This document shows, one piece after another, positions 1 through 11,565 of a stretch of 64,000 nt of DNA (position 1 is its first letter; every line of letters starts with the position of its first letter). The notes beneath the pieces were generated by a model. It saw only the letters and a program-made list of their open reading frames with translations. It was not told where the DNA came from and made no database searches. The DNA comes from Trichostrongylus colubriformis. Taxonomy: Eukaryota > Nematoda > Chromadorea > Rhabditida > Trichostrongylidae. The position numbers and the translations under genes were made by a program. The stretch spans positions 55,322,873-55,386,872 of the forward strand of contig OZ022257.1 in NCBI GenBank assembly GCA_963978905.1, given 5' to 3'.

Positions 1-427
1 CAGAGCCGAAGCTACCCATTGTTCCCGCTATGTTCAGCTGAAGGCGCGCAGTATTTTCACGATCATTATTGTAAGGTAACCAGCCAGTAACGAGGTGGAT
101 TTGAGGGTGGGAAATGTGGAGCTGCGCCTAAGGGGCTTCTCAAAATTGGCTTCAGTACCATGAGACACCCTTCACTGGGTACCTTCATGATTTTGATACG
201 TATACAAACATGGCGCATTCCATAGAAATCAAGCAGTCCTGAAGTTTTTTTTTGGCTCTGAATCTTCTCACTTGTAAATAAAGGTTTTCCCATTTTCTGG
301 GCAAGTGAAATAGTATTTTGGAATTTTGACGTGATATAAATCTTTTGAAAGGCATTTTAATCGGCATGTTTCATTGTAGCAGGCCTCCCTTAGGGTCGCA
401 AAACACAAAGTTTCAATTTTGAAAATG
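1..427. other. No gene recognised; left flank of mariner element
   Basis: I see no convincing coding exon here. Two overlapping minus-strand open stretches exist, but neither has a family motif or clear splice sites. The segment ends at the TA dinucleotide (428-429) used as the target of the mariner element that follows. Confidence 0.4.
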
Positions 428-429
428 TA

Positions 430-1312
430 TTAGGTTGTCCCAAAAGTCTTGTAGGATTTTATTTAATCATCACTTTTTATTTTTTTCGTCAACAAATAAC
501 AATTAGGCAACAACGTATTGACCATTGTTATCGGCAACCCTCTGCCACTTTATAGAAATCGTTGATTCCCTTCTTCCAGAACTCTGGGTTCTGAGAGTCG
601 AAGAAGTCAGCGATCGCCTTCGCAAGCAGGTCATAATCAACGAATTTTCTCTTGGCCAGGAAGGATTCGAGAGGATGGATAAGGTGATAGCCAGAAGGGG
701 CAATGTCTGGAGAGTATGGCGGGTGGGGCAGCACATCCCAGCCGAGCTCCTATAACTTGGCCTGGGTACTTTTCGCGAAATGGGAGCGGGCGTCGTCATG
801 AAGAAGGGTGACCGCGGACCTTTTCCGGCACTTTTCTCGAACAGCGACGGCGAGCTGCTGGAGCTGGTGGATGCATACAGCAGCGGTGACTGCCTCGCCT
901 TGTACCAGCACTTCGCGGAAAAGTATTCCTTCCGCGTCCCACAACCAGCACAGTCCAAAGCGTGGTTTGTCTTTCATGTCAATCTCGCCGTTGCCGAAGC
1001 TGATGAACCAGCGGCGCACGGTCTCCTAGCTCACACATCCTTTGCCCAATGCAGCGCTGATGGAGTGGCAAGCTTCCGTCGTTTTGGTGCCGCAAGACCG
1101 CTCATTTTAGATGACACCGCGAGTTGGGTGGGTATCGACAACGGGCATTGTAGCTCTCTCTACGGGATCTGGTGGGTCAACATATATTTTTCTAGAAAGC
1201 TTAGGGAACGTTCTACCATATTCCTGAACCGCCTGGACCTGCCTCGATGTAAATAAGAGTTACTGATTTTTTTTTTTTGGAAAAATACTACAAGTCTTTT
1301 GGGACAACCTAA
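430..1312. mobile_element. Mariner-family DNA transposon, internally deleted (883 bp)
   Basis: The ends are inverted repeats of about 30 bp. The left begins TTAGGTTGTCCCAAAAGTCT at 430. The right reads, on the reverse strand, TTAGGTTGTCCCAAAAGACT from 1312. Both ends are flanked by the TA duplication typical of mariner (428-429 and 1313-1314). Complete mariner elements are about 1.3 kb, so this copy is roughly 400 bp short. The minus strand carries a broken transposase gene. The element is a dead, non-autonomous copy, although its ends still look good enough to be recognised by a transposase supplied elsewhere. Confidence 0.93.
506..1245 (-). pseudogene. Mariner transposase pseudogene
   Basis: Read on the minus strand, the remains follow the mariner order. 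The linker after the helix-turn-helix domain (ETVRRWFISF, DMKDKPRFG) is near 960-1025. A strand with a tryptophan-aspartate block (WDAEGILF) follows. The block with the second catalytic aspartate is LLHDDARSHFAKSTQAKL (around 760-815). The block with the third is PPYSPDIAPSGYHL (around 690-730). The terminus is VADNNGQYVVA near 506. The linker joins almost directly to the WDAEG block, so about 100 residues including the first catalytic aspartate (the TGDE region) are missing. There is an in-frame TAG before the ETVRRW block and at least one frameshift between the second and third catalytic blocks. It cannot encode an active enzyme. Confidence 0.9.
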
Positions 1313-2698
1313 TAAAATTTTAACGATTCTTGGTGAATGCCTGTATTGAATGCAGTTTTTGTAACGCCCTATTGCGTAATGTTTGCATGTGTAGAATCAG
1401 GTTCCCATGCATGAGAAGCTATTCGAAAGTATTAAGGCCTTTCTTCAAAAGCGCTGGAGAGAAAAGGGCTCTATAAAGGAGGGCGTAAAAGAAGTACTTG
1501 CAGAGGACGTTAGAAAAAGTGGTTGGAAAATTTGTGTCGCTCAATTGACGTGTACATATGCAAAGGTTTTCAGCAGCTTAGAGTGTGTGGAGACGGGACA
1601 TAGAAGGAAAGCTGTCGCGGCATAATACTCTGGTAAAGGAAAGTAAGCGGACTATTGTACCCTGCCACTAGGCGAAGAGCGTGCAGAGGAAAGTGGTGCA
1701 ACTTGAAGGCTCTATTGAGAGTGATGGGGGATGTCAGAACTAGGAAGAAAATTCCTCTTCAAATGGTGATGATTCCTGACAGAAGTCGTTTCTTGGGCTT
1801 ATTATGGCTACCTCGCAGGGATGCAGTGGGTGACTACAGCGGAAGAACCCTAGAGGGCGCGGTTACGTTGGCTCGATTGTCCTGGCCATCTGCATCTCTC
1901 ACGTCAGTGATGCAGAGGACGCGTAAGACATCTGTGGTGCGAAAGGGTGCAATATTCTATGTTTTGCCGTTTCGTTCCGTTCTTTCGCTGCTATTGCGCT
2001 ACTGGGCATTTCATTTTCATCTCACGACTGGCCAAATTTACCCCTATCAATGTCTTCAAACACTCTTAGATAGGTTGAGTTAATATTAGATCTATGTAAT
2101 GATTAATGTGAGGATCTATGTGAGGTAAGATAGAAGCATTGTGTTATTCATTGGTTGACCACCACTAGTCACTACAAAGGAAAGAGACGTATCTATTTGG
2201 CGTTACGATCCTGAATGGAAGTCGTATTCATGGCGCAGTCGAAGTGAAGGATCGATCGTTTCATCAATCGACAATTCAATCCTTCTGTCATAAGCATATA
2301 GGGAGCTGGTTCACGAATCGTCCGTTCATGGTTCAGAAATGATCAAACCTTAGTTGAGGATTTTTCGAGAGAGGTCGTAGTCCTTTTCCTAGGAAAAGGG
2401 GGGGGGGGGGTGGGATTTATCAAAGCAGGGATTTGAAGGAGTAGAGAAAAAGGCGGTAGAAAATAGAGTGTATCCATTTTCTGATGATTCTTGGTTTCTG
2501 TGGTAGCTGCACTGATCTCCCGCTTGAGCTATTTAGGGGATCCTATTGTCAGGCCTTTCAAAAACGTGTTGGGCGGCGAATTTCAATATTTCGGGTAATT
2601 TATTGGAACACTGCTGGAAACAGTTCAAACCAGACCAAAGAGTATTTTTTGAACCTTATATGGTTTGGAATTCTGAGTACAAATGATATTTGAGAGAG
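1313..2698. other. Intergenic; no confident gene
   Basis: Two plus-strand open stretches (1407-1625 and 1655-2083) have no recognisable domain. The segment 1885-2075 resembles 8440-8660: both carry a GCAGAGG.CGTAAGA block and end near a TTTACCCCT motif followed by a TCTT-rich tail. It is therefore probably a dispersed repeat. A run of about a dozen G residues lies near 2399-2412. Confidence 0.4.
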
Positions 2699-2704
2699 TT
2701 TATT
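2699..2704 (-). terminator. Polyadenylation signal of collagen gene A
   Basis: A canonical AATAAA hexamer on the minus strand, about 58 nt after the TAA stop of collagen gene A. This is a plausible cleavage signal for that transcript. Confidence 0.6.
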
Positions 2705-2761
2705 CGAACAGTTTTCCAATTTGTACAGAATACCATCAGGATAATACTTGAAGTTATCGAA

Positions 2762-4230
2762 TTAAGCAGCTTTAGCTCTTGATCTGCGGACCTTCTTGAC
2801 TCTACGGACTCTCTTCACGAGCTTACGACGTTTTTTGTATCCTCCTGAACCATTGCTACCTGTTGTGGGTGATGTTGGCCCGCTTTGTGGCTGCGACCCT
2901 GCACTGTTGTATCCGGAAGCAACCGTTCCAAGTCCACTGGTAGGCACATTTGAGACTTGTGGCGCATCGGCGGGGCTGCTGGATCCTCCTGATGTGCTGC
3001 TGCTATATTTTGATGAATCCAGGAGTTGTGGTGCAGTGCTTTGTCCTTCTGATACAGCACTGCTGACTGGAGGCACTGGCGCTGGGTTGCTGGATGCAAT
3101 TGGTGCACTATCGCTGCCTTCTTCAGCAGGAACGCTCTCGGATTGGTATGGGTCGTCCGATTCTTCTGGTTCGTATTCTTCCGCTGGAGCCATCTCAGGT
3201 TCAGATGGAGGATAATTTGGAGCAGGTGGTGGAACGCTGGATTCCTCTGTGTCACTGCTGCCATAGCCATTCTCAGGAGGCTGGTCGCCTGTTCGAGGTG
3301 GGCACGGACAGTACGCAGCGTCTTTGCCGTGATCTCCTTGATGTCCATGTGGGCCAGGAGTTCCGTCATGTCCATGAGCTCCTGGGTTTCCTGGAGGACC
3401 CATGGGTCCTTGTTGTCCTTGTTTACCGGGGCCTCCTGGTTGTCCAACTTGTCCAGGTTGTCCCATCTGTCCGGGCGGGCCAGCTGCTCCAGGCTGGCCA
3501 GGTTTTCCATGTCCGCGCTTTCCATGCTGTCCAGGTGGTCCAGGTAGTCCAGGGGGTCCACCTGATCCTGGAGCGCCTTGATCTCCAATTCCTCCTGGTG
3601 CTCCTGGCTGACCATTGTTTCCTCTTTGTCCTGGTGCTCCTGGCTGTCCATCCGGACCTGGAGGACCCATCATACCAGGCGCTCCTGGAGGTCCTGCTGG
3701 ACCTGGAGGACACTGTTGGCATCCGGTGTCGTACCCTTGTGATACTTGCGTTGCTACGGCGATTCCATCAGTTCCCGGTACTCCTGGATCTCCGGCCAAT
3801 CCGTCCTCACCTGCTGCTCCTGGCTCTCCAGGTGGTCCTGGTGGTCCCGGTGGGCAGGTGTTCGGCTGTGCTGCGCAGTCGCATGTACCCCCGTTGCTGT
3901 TGTGCTTCTTCTGTCGAGACCGACGTAGTTTCTGGCGTGGGCGGAACACGCTACGTACATCTCTGTGAGCATGCTCTTTCGTTATGTCGATCATTTTATC
4001 CCAGGCGGTGTTGGCATACATCTAAAAAATACTCATTGAGGATTTTTAGCTTTGATTGAAGGACAAAAAATTGCATAGTTCGAGCTTACCTGGAAGTCAC
4101 TTAACTCCATCAAAGCAGAATCCCGAAATCCATTTAGTTCGTTGAAGAGATAGCCGATGCATAGGATAGCGGTGAAGAGGCTGATAGCAGCCGCTATACT
4201 TGTGATGCCTACGACGCTTTTGGTGAACAT
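2762..4230 (-). CDS. Cuticle collagen A with long basic C-terminal tail (466 aa, 2 exons)
   Basis: Minus-strand exons are 4090-4230 and 2762-4021, with a 68-bp GT/AG intron; the junction is in phase 0. Exon 1 encodes the nematode cuticle collagen N-terminal domain, with one hydrophobic segment (residues about 8-28) acting as a membrane anchor. Exon 2 continues the family signature (YANTAWDKM) and then gives a basic processing site (KLRRSR, residues about 78-83). A Cys knot follows ([10 protein letters not shown]), then Gly-X-Y blocks interrupted by a second Cys pair (GCQQC) and closed by YCPCPPRT. The remaining 160-180 residues are not collagenous. They are Ser/Pro/Glu-rich and end in a strongly Lys/Arg-rich stretch (about 30 residues, [10 protein letters not shown] onward). 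Typical cuticle collagens of about 300 residues lack such a tail. It would be secreted, trimmed and cross-linked into the cuticle. Which C. elegans collagen is its ortholog is not settled here. Confidence 0.93.
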
Positions 4231-4266
4231 TTTGCAGTGGGTGTCGTTTCCATGGAGGAGTCAGGC

Positions 4267-4274
4267 TTATATAG
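4267..4274 (-). promoter_or_regulatory. TATA box of collagen gene A
   Basis: CTATATAA on the minus strand, with TATATAA starting 43 nt before the ATG at 4230. The same octamer precedes the other two collagen genes in the window, which argues that it is a real core promoter element. Confidence 0.65.
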
Positions 4275-7137
4275 GAGGGACGGTTTCGCTGTGATTAATC
4301 GTTTGTACTGTGTTACAAAGTGTTACACCACAGGTCGCGGAGGGCAGATAAGAGGAGTCTCAGTTTTTTCGCGGATCGTCTTAGCGCACGGGCGCCGATG
4401 TCACGGTTTTTTCGCTAGAACAACTTGAAGGGTTCATTTGGCGCGAGACTCCTCAATATGAACTCCCGAGTACTGCAAGTTCCTCATAAAAAAACAACCA
4501 TAATAGTGAAGTCTTTAATGGAAGTTTTGCAAACCAAAGCGTTTCATTTCTTGACCTTTAGTAATTTACTACTGCTTAAATGATTAGGAAACTATTTCTA
4601 CATAGAGGTAGCTAGGCATTACCTAGGTATTGCTATCAGTTGAAAATTCCATAGAAGTAAACAACCATGATCAATTTTTGCACTTTTTTCATGTTTTGAA
4701 GTCTTTAATGGAGTCTTTGCTAACATGAATTATGTGGTGGTTTGAAACCTCAGAAGATCAAACTCATCCGCACAATCTGGACCTCTTTACGACCTTAGTA
4801 GGTCGATCGGAATCATGTAACTTGGACCATAAAAGCCATTGCATCCAAAAATACATGTTGTTGCGCAAATTGAGGTCTAATGCACAATTTGTGACAATTT
4901 TCTATGGATTATCGCACTAACAAGGAATGTCTTTTAGGTTATGGCGCGCTTTTTGAAAATGGTTTTTGCATTGTGTGCACGTGGGTGAAACATATAACTT
5001 GTGTCCTTTTTGTTGAGCGATCCTACGAGTGCTAAAAACGAGGATTCATGATTTGATCCCCACCGAAGAGGAAGTTTTGCAAATAAATGTTCAATTTTTG
5101 GGCTCGTAATCATTCAAATATAGAAATTGAGTGCAGTAGTCACCTTCAGAATTCCAGACTATTCCCTTGTGTCAGTTTGCAAGAGGTTTGGCGGTCCTAT
5201 TTTTTCGAGCCTGTCAGCGTTCATACGCGCAAGCGAGGCATTTCAGCGCGAAACGGATTTGATATTCATGCTTAGGGGGTGGCATTACCCTCGAGGAGAA
5301 ATTTCAACTCAATCGATATTTTGACCCGAATTCGCAGTTTGAGCTGGGCATTGGTATTCCTCGCACCGCATCTTCGACGAATACGACGGAGACGCCATGA
5401 CTGAAAGATCTCCGTGAGTAAAGAAAGTAGAGGTGATAAGGATAAGGCATTGAAGATAAGAAGGCGTTCAGACAAGTTGTGCTGGTATGGCATCAAGCGA
5501 GGTCTAACGATGTCACTTGCATACTTCTGATAATGTAGCCGTTATCAGAAGTATTCCTTTTTTAACTTGTCTTAGCTATCCATCGAAATATCCTCAATCG
5601 ATCCTCTTTTGTTAGGCATTCAGATGCTCGTCGAAGGATGGGCGGCGCCTGACTCAACACCTTAGTAACTCGTCCCAGAGCTGCTGAGGGGGTACAATCT
5701 GTGCACTTGTGTACCAGTCAGTGAAGGGCACTACATGAATTTGTCTTTACTCTGCCCATTGGGGCTATTGCAGTGCCAATATTTTATGAAGCGTAGTACT
5801 GGGTCTATGCAACATTGGCAGAGCTATGCATTCTAGAGTTCCTTTTTCAAGAGTGTGAGTTTTATGTCGAGAAAACGGAGCATAATAACACATTAGAGGA
5901 ATGAGCTCAAAAAAATTGAATATTATTGGTGAATCTAATGGCGCTTTTTACCTTGGAGGTGCAATCTCCCTCAAGCAAGTTTTTTTTCACGAGATGCTTC
6001 ACAGAGCCTTCGGTGTCTTTGTATTTGTGCTATTCTCCGCATTATAATTTAACGGTTTTTTTTTTGGCGTCGAAGCAGTCGTCATCGTTCCGCGGCTGGC
6101 CTTTTTGACTTTGCACTCACCACCTCTAACATGGCCATGTGTTCTCTTGTGGAGGCACAATTTTCTCGGATAGCTTTTCTTCGAGGATAGTTTTACGCTT
6201 GAGGCTTGCATTTTCATGGTTCAAGGCGCAATAGCATATTGCATGAGCCCGTTAAGCTGCAGGAACACTTCTAATGCGGTTAGATTGGCTTTAGAGTCGT
6301 GCACTTGGATAGAAAACTGTAAACTTTGTTGAAGTCATGCGCACTTACCATAACGCGATGGCCGATGGAATCTTGTGAATATCTGCGGAAAGCCGCATAA
6401 GCTCGTATGAAACACTAAAGCTTCTTCATTTCCTGTTCTGAGACTACTGGAGTATCCATAAAAGGTAACACTTGTGACAATCTCTTGTATGATCATGCCA
6501 TAGACTTGACGTCACTCGCGGAAAAGTGAAAGGGCGCTGCGGATTGTGTGTGGTATTTTTTGACGCCGTTCAAATTGGTGAGGAATGGACTCGTTATGAT
6601 AGTATCTCGCTATGCGGTGGATTTGGACGATTATCGCAAAGGAGGGGTGCAGCCAAAAATAGTTTTGAGGAGAACGTGTTGGACTGATGAGGTAGCATTT
6701 ATTTCAAAGTGCTTCTTTTCTGGCGCAGTTTAGCTGGCGGTTAGGCTATATTCCAGACGGCACGGAAAATTAATAACTAGATTTTTGAACTCTCATGATT
6801 TTTTTAATCCATTTAGATACTTCTTTCTGCTTTTTTCATGGTGCCAGGGTGATAACGCATAGGTTAGTAACTACCCAATTTTTTTGCAGTGTTTTTTTTT
6901 TCAACTTGGAGCTAAATTTTGAGGGAGGTTCTTTTGCAGCGAGCGTATCTAGTTCCTGCCGATGATGCCTTGTAATACACAGAAGATGGCTTACAGTCAT
7001 AATCCTAAATCCTTGAAATGCGATCTTATTCTTGTTTTTTAAGTCATTTTTTCGTGAAAAAATTTATGAGCTGTTCGTAGCACGGGTTGCTTCTTCCTTG
7101 ATGATGTGCACTTCATTCTCATAGCCTCTAGTAACAA
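4275..7137. other. Intergenic between collagens A and B
   Basis: I see no gene with recognisable domains. Notable items are a direct repeat of about 27 bp (4508-4534 and 4699-4725, GAAGTCTTTAATGGA core) and a perfect 13-bp hairpin at 5521-5554. Upstream control elements of collagen A probably lie in the first few hundred bases, but none beyond the TATA box can be named. Confidence 0.4.
5521..5554. repeat. Perfect 13-bp inverted repeat (hairpin)
   Basis: ATACTTCTGATAA (5521-5533), an 8-nt loop, then the exact reverse complement (5542-5554). It stands alone in a gene-poor stretch. It could be the core of a decayed inverted-repeat element or a short structured RNA; the sequence does not decide. 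Confidence 0.6.
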
Positions 7138-7143
7138 TTTATT
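7138..7143 (-). terminator. Polyadenylation signal of collagen gene B
   Basis: AATAAA on the minus strand, about 30 nt downstream of the TGA stop of collagen gene B. Confidence 0.6.
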
Positions 7144-7172
7144 TACAATCGATTTGACTGTTTATAACAAGT

Positions 7173-8864
7173 TCATGTAAAGATTCTAGCAAGATTAATG
7201 TGTGGCGGCTCTTCACGACTGTCAGAGAGGTCGGAGCTGCGTGGTGGACATCGACAATAAGCGGCATCAGCCCCTGGCAGACCTTCTTTTCCGTGCACTC
7301 CTGTCTGTCCGTCTTCTCCGGGCTTTCCATCATGACCCGGTTCACCCGGCGGACCTTGTGGCCCCTCACGGCCATCCTCGCCGTTCTCCCCATCAGGTCC
7401 GGGGTTTCCAATCGGTCCTGGTGGTCCGGGAGGACCAGGTGGCCCAGGTGCCCCTTTTCCACGTTTGCCACTATGCCCAGGTAATCCCGGCGCTCCGGCT
7501 GCTCCAGGTTCACCTGGGACTCCAGGCTCTCCAGGATGCCCAGGTATTCCATGACTACCATCGCGTCCATTTGGGCCAGGAATTCCATCTGCGCCATCTT
7601 TTCCCGGTTCACCAGGGTCGCCATCAGGTCCAGGTGGTCCAGGGGGACCAGTAGGGCACTGTACACATCCGAATGCATTGTCTGATATCACAGCTATTCC
7701 TTTGATACCTGCGATTCCATCATAACCAGGTACTCCGTCTAAGCCGGGAATTCCCGCTTCTCCAGGGGGTCCAGGTGGTCCTGCAGGGCAGTCTTTATGT
7801 TTCGAGGAGCAATTACATTGTTTCGATTGCCAGTCGCAATCACTTGCTCGCTTAGATATTCTCCTGTTGTTTTGTGACGTTCTGTTCGCCATGTCGATTT
7901 TAGTGCTGATCATTTCATTCCATGCATCGTCTGTGTAGGCCTGTAAATGGCACTGGTTCAGTAGTTGTGGAAAAGTGGATTTTCGTGCAGTAGAGCCTTT
8001 GGTTGCTATCTAGGTTGCACCTCTTTGGCACCCCACGCTGCGCCATCACGGCGCTATACCTGATCAAACCCGCAGCAACAACGCCCACTGTGCTCACTAC
8101 TGGTCAGTTTGCTGAAAGGGTGTGGTCAGCACAGGTTCGAGCGCATGCAGCGCGTGATGGTGCATTGAACAAAAGGGCACAGTCTGGATGGTTACCCTGC
8201 CGCAGAGTCGACTAATCTTATTATTGTGAGATAAGCATTCAAAGGCACCAGTAGGGGTAAGGGAAAACTGAGATCTGGAAGAACATGCTCTCTGAAAACG
8301 AACCTTCTCAGAAGAGGTTATATGTGGCGAAAATTGCATTGAAAAAACGCGGCTAGGGGTCTCATGACGACCCCGCAGCATGGCATGTCGTCCTGCGGTC
8401 CTGCGCCCGAGCGAGTCGCCGGGTAGGGGCCGGAAAACGATCGCGGCCGGCTGATTCTGCCTGTGGCCTGTCTGCAGTCTAGCCCGGCTAGTGACGCAGA
8501 GGGACGTAAGAGAGAAGGGGGATTTTCGGGTACCTATTCCTCGCTTTCGCAGTTTTATGTCGTTCTTTCTCTACTACTATATTGCTGAGCACCTCTACTT
8601 TCACAATCCCCCGGTTTGCCAAATTTACCCCTGCCGGTGTCTTTAAGCTGTTAAGCAGAGCTGAATCTGATGGTAGATTTCTTAAGGGATGGATCGCTGA
8701 TCATGATGACTTACCTTAAACTCGTCCATATCGCGCATAGACTTCGTGTAGAAAGTATTCATTCTGTTGTATATATAGACGACAGTAATGGTAGAAGCAG
8801 CTATCACTGCAGTGGACGTGATGCAGCCGAAGAGGGCGATCGATCTGACATTTATCGAAATCAT
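7173..8864 (-). CDS. Cuticle collagen B (305 aa, 2 exons)
   Basis: Minus-strand exons are 8715-8864 and 7173-7940, separated by a 774-bp intron; the junction is phase 0. The ATG at 8864 is preferred because the codon before it is only a TTG. Exon 1 gives the hydrophobic anchor (residues about 8-32) and the family motif MRDMDEFK. Exon 2 opens with [10 protein letters not shown], the conserved block after the intron, then a basic cleavage site (RRISKR). A Cys cluster follows ([18 protein letters not shown]), then Gly-X-Y repeats broken by FGCVQCPTG and closed by [12 protein letters not shown] short tail of about 22 residues ends the protein. Length and layout are those of an ordinary cuticle collagen. 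The closing motif has Arg where the other two genes here have Pro (YCRCP versus YCPCP). Confidence 0.94.
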
Positions 8865-8892
8865 CAACGCTGAGTGTCGTTTGTCAATCTCC

Positions 8893-8900
8893 TTATATAG
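8893..8900 (-). promoter_or_regulatory. TATA box of collagen gene B
   Basis: CTATATAA on the minus strand, with TATATAA starting 35 nt before the ATG at 8864. Spacing is close to that in collagen A. Confidence 0.65.
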
Positions 8901-10645
8901 CGCCTCTTAATACGAATGATGGCTCCAATCTGAGAATGGCGTCCGAAGAATATCCACAAAAAAGAACCGAATATGGGATTGTTGATCGAGTGCGATCCTC
9001 TATTGTCATTCTTACCCCAGATCCGGGTGGAGGCCGATGGCGTGCCATTTTGAAATGCACTCAACGCGTCAGTGGTTACCTGTTCCAGGTAGAATGCATG
9101 ACGCGCTCTACAGCGTAGTTCTACGCCAAACATTTCATTCCCCTTTTCCAAAGAACCGGTGCTTAATTGGGCTATTGATGGGCGATGTTATCTTTGAGGA
9201 TGAGTTGCAAGTTCTTTTTTTCAGAATCGGATTAAATGAGTTCAGCCTCTGACAAACCGTTGTTGATGTCATTTCAAATATATCAGTTAATATAGCAACT
9301 GAGGAAAGAGTATGTAAAGCTTCACTAATACTAGACAATGGTGTCGCATCAGTGGCTTTAACGACGCACAGACCTGCCACCTATATACTCAATAGCTGTG
9401 ATGCGCTGGACAACGCAAAATCCATGCCTATGTGCGCTGGCTACGTGTGAAAGATTGGGTCAGAATCCTTGAAATGGGTCAAGGCATCGAAGCTTGCGTC
9501 GACCACGCCTATTCATTCGTGGCTAGCTCTTAGCAAGGTCCGTGTCGCATGCGGTTACGCAAGTGTAGCTCTCTGATCATCCAGAATGTCCTGACCTATA
9601 TCAAACGGGCAGTTTCGCTGTGTGGATTCTTGACAGAACCATGCTTCACATACAGTAGCCTTACGGCAGTCATGGTCGCTGCGATCGCTGCGACCTACCG
9701 CTGAGTATGAATGCGACATGAAACCTGTTTTGGACCCTTCAGCTATGTAAAGTCCGCTCTTGCGATGCTACTGTTCTGCATTACGTATTGGTAATGCCAA
9801 TGATCTGGTTCCCAGTTATACTTGTGGGCCAGCCGACACGAAAACTGGAGATCTCTTCTGTCCGAAGGAGCATTTCTACTGAGCGGCCCCTTGCTTCATT
9901 GAACTGTAAGGTCTCATGTTTTTCATTAAAGAGATACAGGATTGAATTTTGAGTGGTCGAGATCGTCGCGGAAATGGACGATGTCATCCGCTTAACATTC
10001 GCAAGTGCGTCCACTCGTAAGCGATAATTGCTATGGACAAGTGTTTATGCGATATAAGTGACAAAGTGAATGAGAACTAAATGACTCAAGGACAGGTTCT
10101 GTCCATCTAAAACATGGAGAGTGGACTTCAGTGGTGCTTTCATACGTCGGGGCGAAATCAGAAAGGGAGCTCATGACGCTTCTCCAATTAGGCAGCTCGG
10201 AGTTAACGCTTTATCACCAGTTTGGTCCCTAGACACTGGAGTATTCGAACGATAAATTGTGAACATTGCCTTTGGAATGCGTCATGTTCTTGTCTTACGT
10301 TCACAATCATGAATGTATTTGAATGCTTTTTGAGAACGTATGAGCACTGTGGAAGTGGGGTTGTACGCAGCATTATCATGTTATTTGAAGGAATCGTCCA
10401 CAGAGATTGCATGATTCTGAATCCATTTAAAATCGCTCTGCTAGATCGGTACAGGAACAGGAATGTGAAAATGATGGGAATTTTCCTCTATTCCAAAGCA
10501 AAATAGAAAAACTGAAAGTGGAGCAACTCATTCGAATTCCCGCCACATTTGCCGCCACAACATTCGCGAACAGCCGCAGGCAGCTTGAGCACAGGTTCAA
10601 ATTTTCGCGCTCAACGCTGATTTGCTTCCCGCTCTGCTTCCCTGA

Positions 10646-11565
10646 CCGTGAGTGGAGGTGAGCAAACCAGACGCTTTTGACAATCGGCTGCTACCGTAAT
10701 CAGGTTTTCGTGGCAGGACCAACACATGCTTCCTTACATCCTCCAAGTGTTTTGGGTCTGGTTTGCTTACCTCAGACACATAGAACGAAGGAATTATGTT
10801 AAAAGCAGATGTTTCAATGTTGAGGTTTGAGTGCTATCGCAATGAGGGGAGGGAGCATCTTCTAAAAAGTTGCTTACCTGCGCATCGTGGAGAGATCCTT
10901 GATGGTCAATCTGCGCATCCACGCGTATACTTTTGCCTAAGCCTTGGAGGGGGAAGGAAGGGCTCTTTTCCCCTCCATGGCTTAGATAAAAATAGGGTCC
11001 AGTTGTGTTGTGGGATGCCTCCCCCTAATTGCGATAGCACCTAAGTTCGTCTTCACGCGACTCGTGGCGCGCTTCGCGTGCATTGCAGGGGAAGGAACCT
11101 TGGACGCAGGGGCTAATATGGGCTGTGGCCGGAAATCATTCCTAAGTTTACAACATAGGTGTGCCCCGTGACCCAACTCTATCACCCCCGATACGTTACC
11201 GCAACCGTAGAGCTCCTTGATGAACGCATGCGTGCCATCATCCCATGTGTCTCCAAAAATTGGGAACGGTTTGCCAACCGTCACCGTGACCCATAACCTT
11301 CCCCCATTCTCTCCCCATCACTCAGCTCCTTTCGCCCTGCCACTCTCAGCAATTCATTGGGTGTTGCCCCCTAGACGGCTTGCGTGGTACAATCCACGGG
11401 CAGTTTGCCACATGCCTTCTCCTACGCGGAGAGCGCAGAGAGAACGACAAAACGCGAGAGAACGTGTGATGACAACGAGCAGCGTCAATACGCGCCCTGG
11501 CGCGAAAACATGATTACTGTAGCAGCCGATTGTCAAAAGCGTCTGGTTTGCTTTCCTCACCGTGA
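10646..11565. repeat. Inverted-repeat pair about 860 bp apart, enclosing a MITE
   Basis: About 60 bp at 10656-10716 (core CAAACCAGACGCTTTTGACA) recur inverted at 11501-11565. A shorter inverted copy of the same motif also lies at 10756-10776. Between the arms is the separate MITE at 10831-11040. This looks like a foldback element or a nested insertion. Confidence 0.6.
10831..11040. mobile_element. MITE, family 5 (GTGCTATCGCAAT ends), copy 1
   Basis: Terminal inverted repeats begin GTGCTATCGCAATGAGGGG at 10831 and end with the complement (CCCCTAATTGCGATAGCAC) at 11040. A second copy with the same ends and a similar interior (TCAATCTGC...GCGTATA.TTTTG.CTAAGCCT) is at 44470-44684. No coding capacity. 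Confidence 0.7.

Noticed and set aside
1655..2083. Plus-strand 142-aa open frame
   Set aside because: Its 3' half lies in a dispersed repeat also seen near 8440-8660, and no domain is recognisable.
3094..4059. Long plus-strand open frames opposite collagen A (and the same opposite B and C)
   Set aside because: These are shadows of the repetitive, GC-rich Gly-X-Y coding strand. They have no domain and no splice logic.
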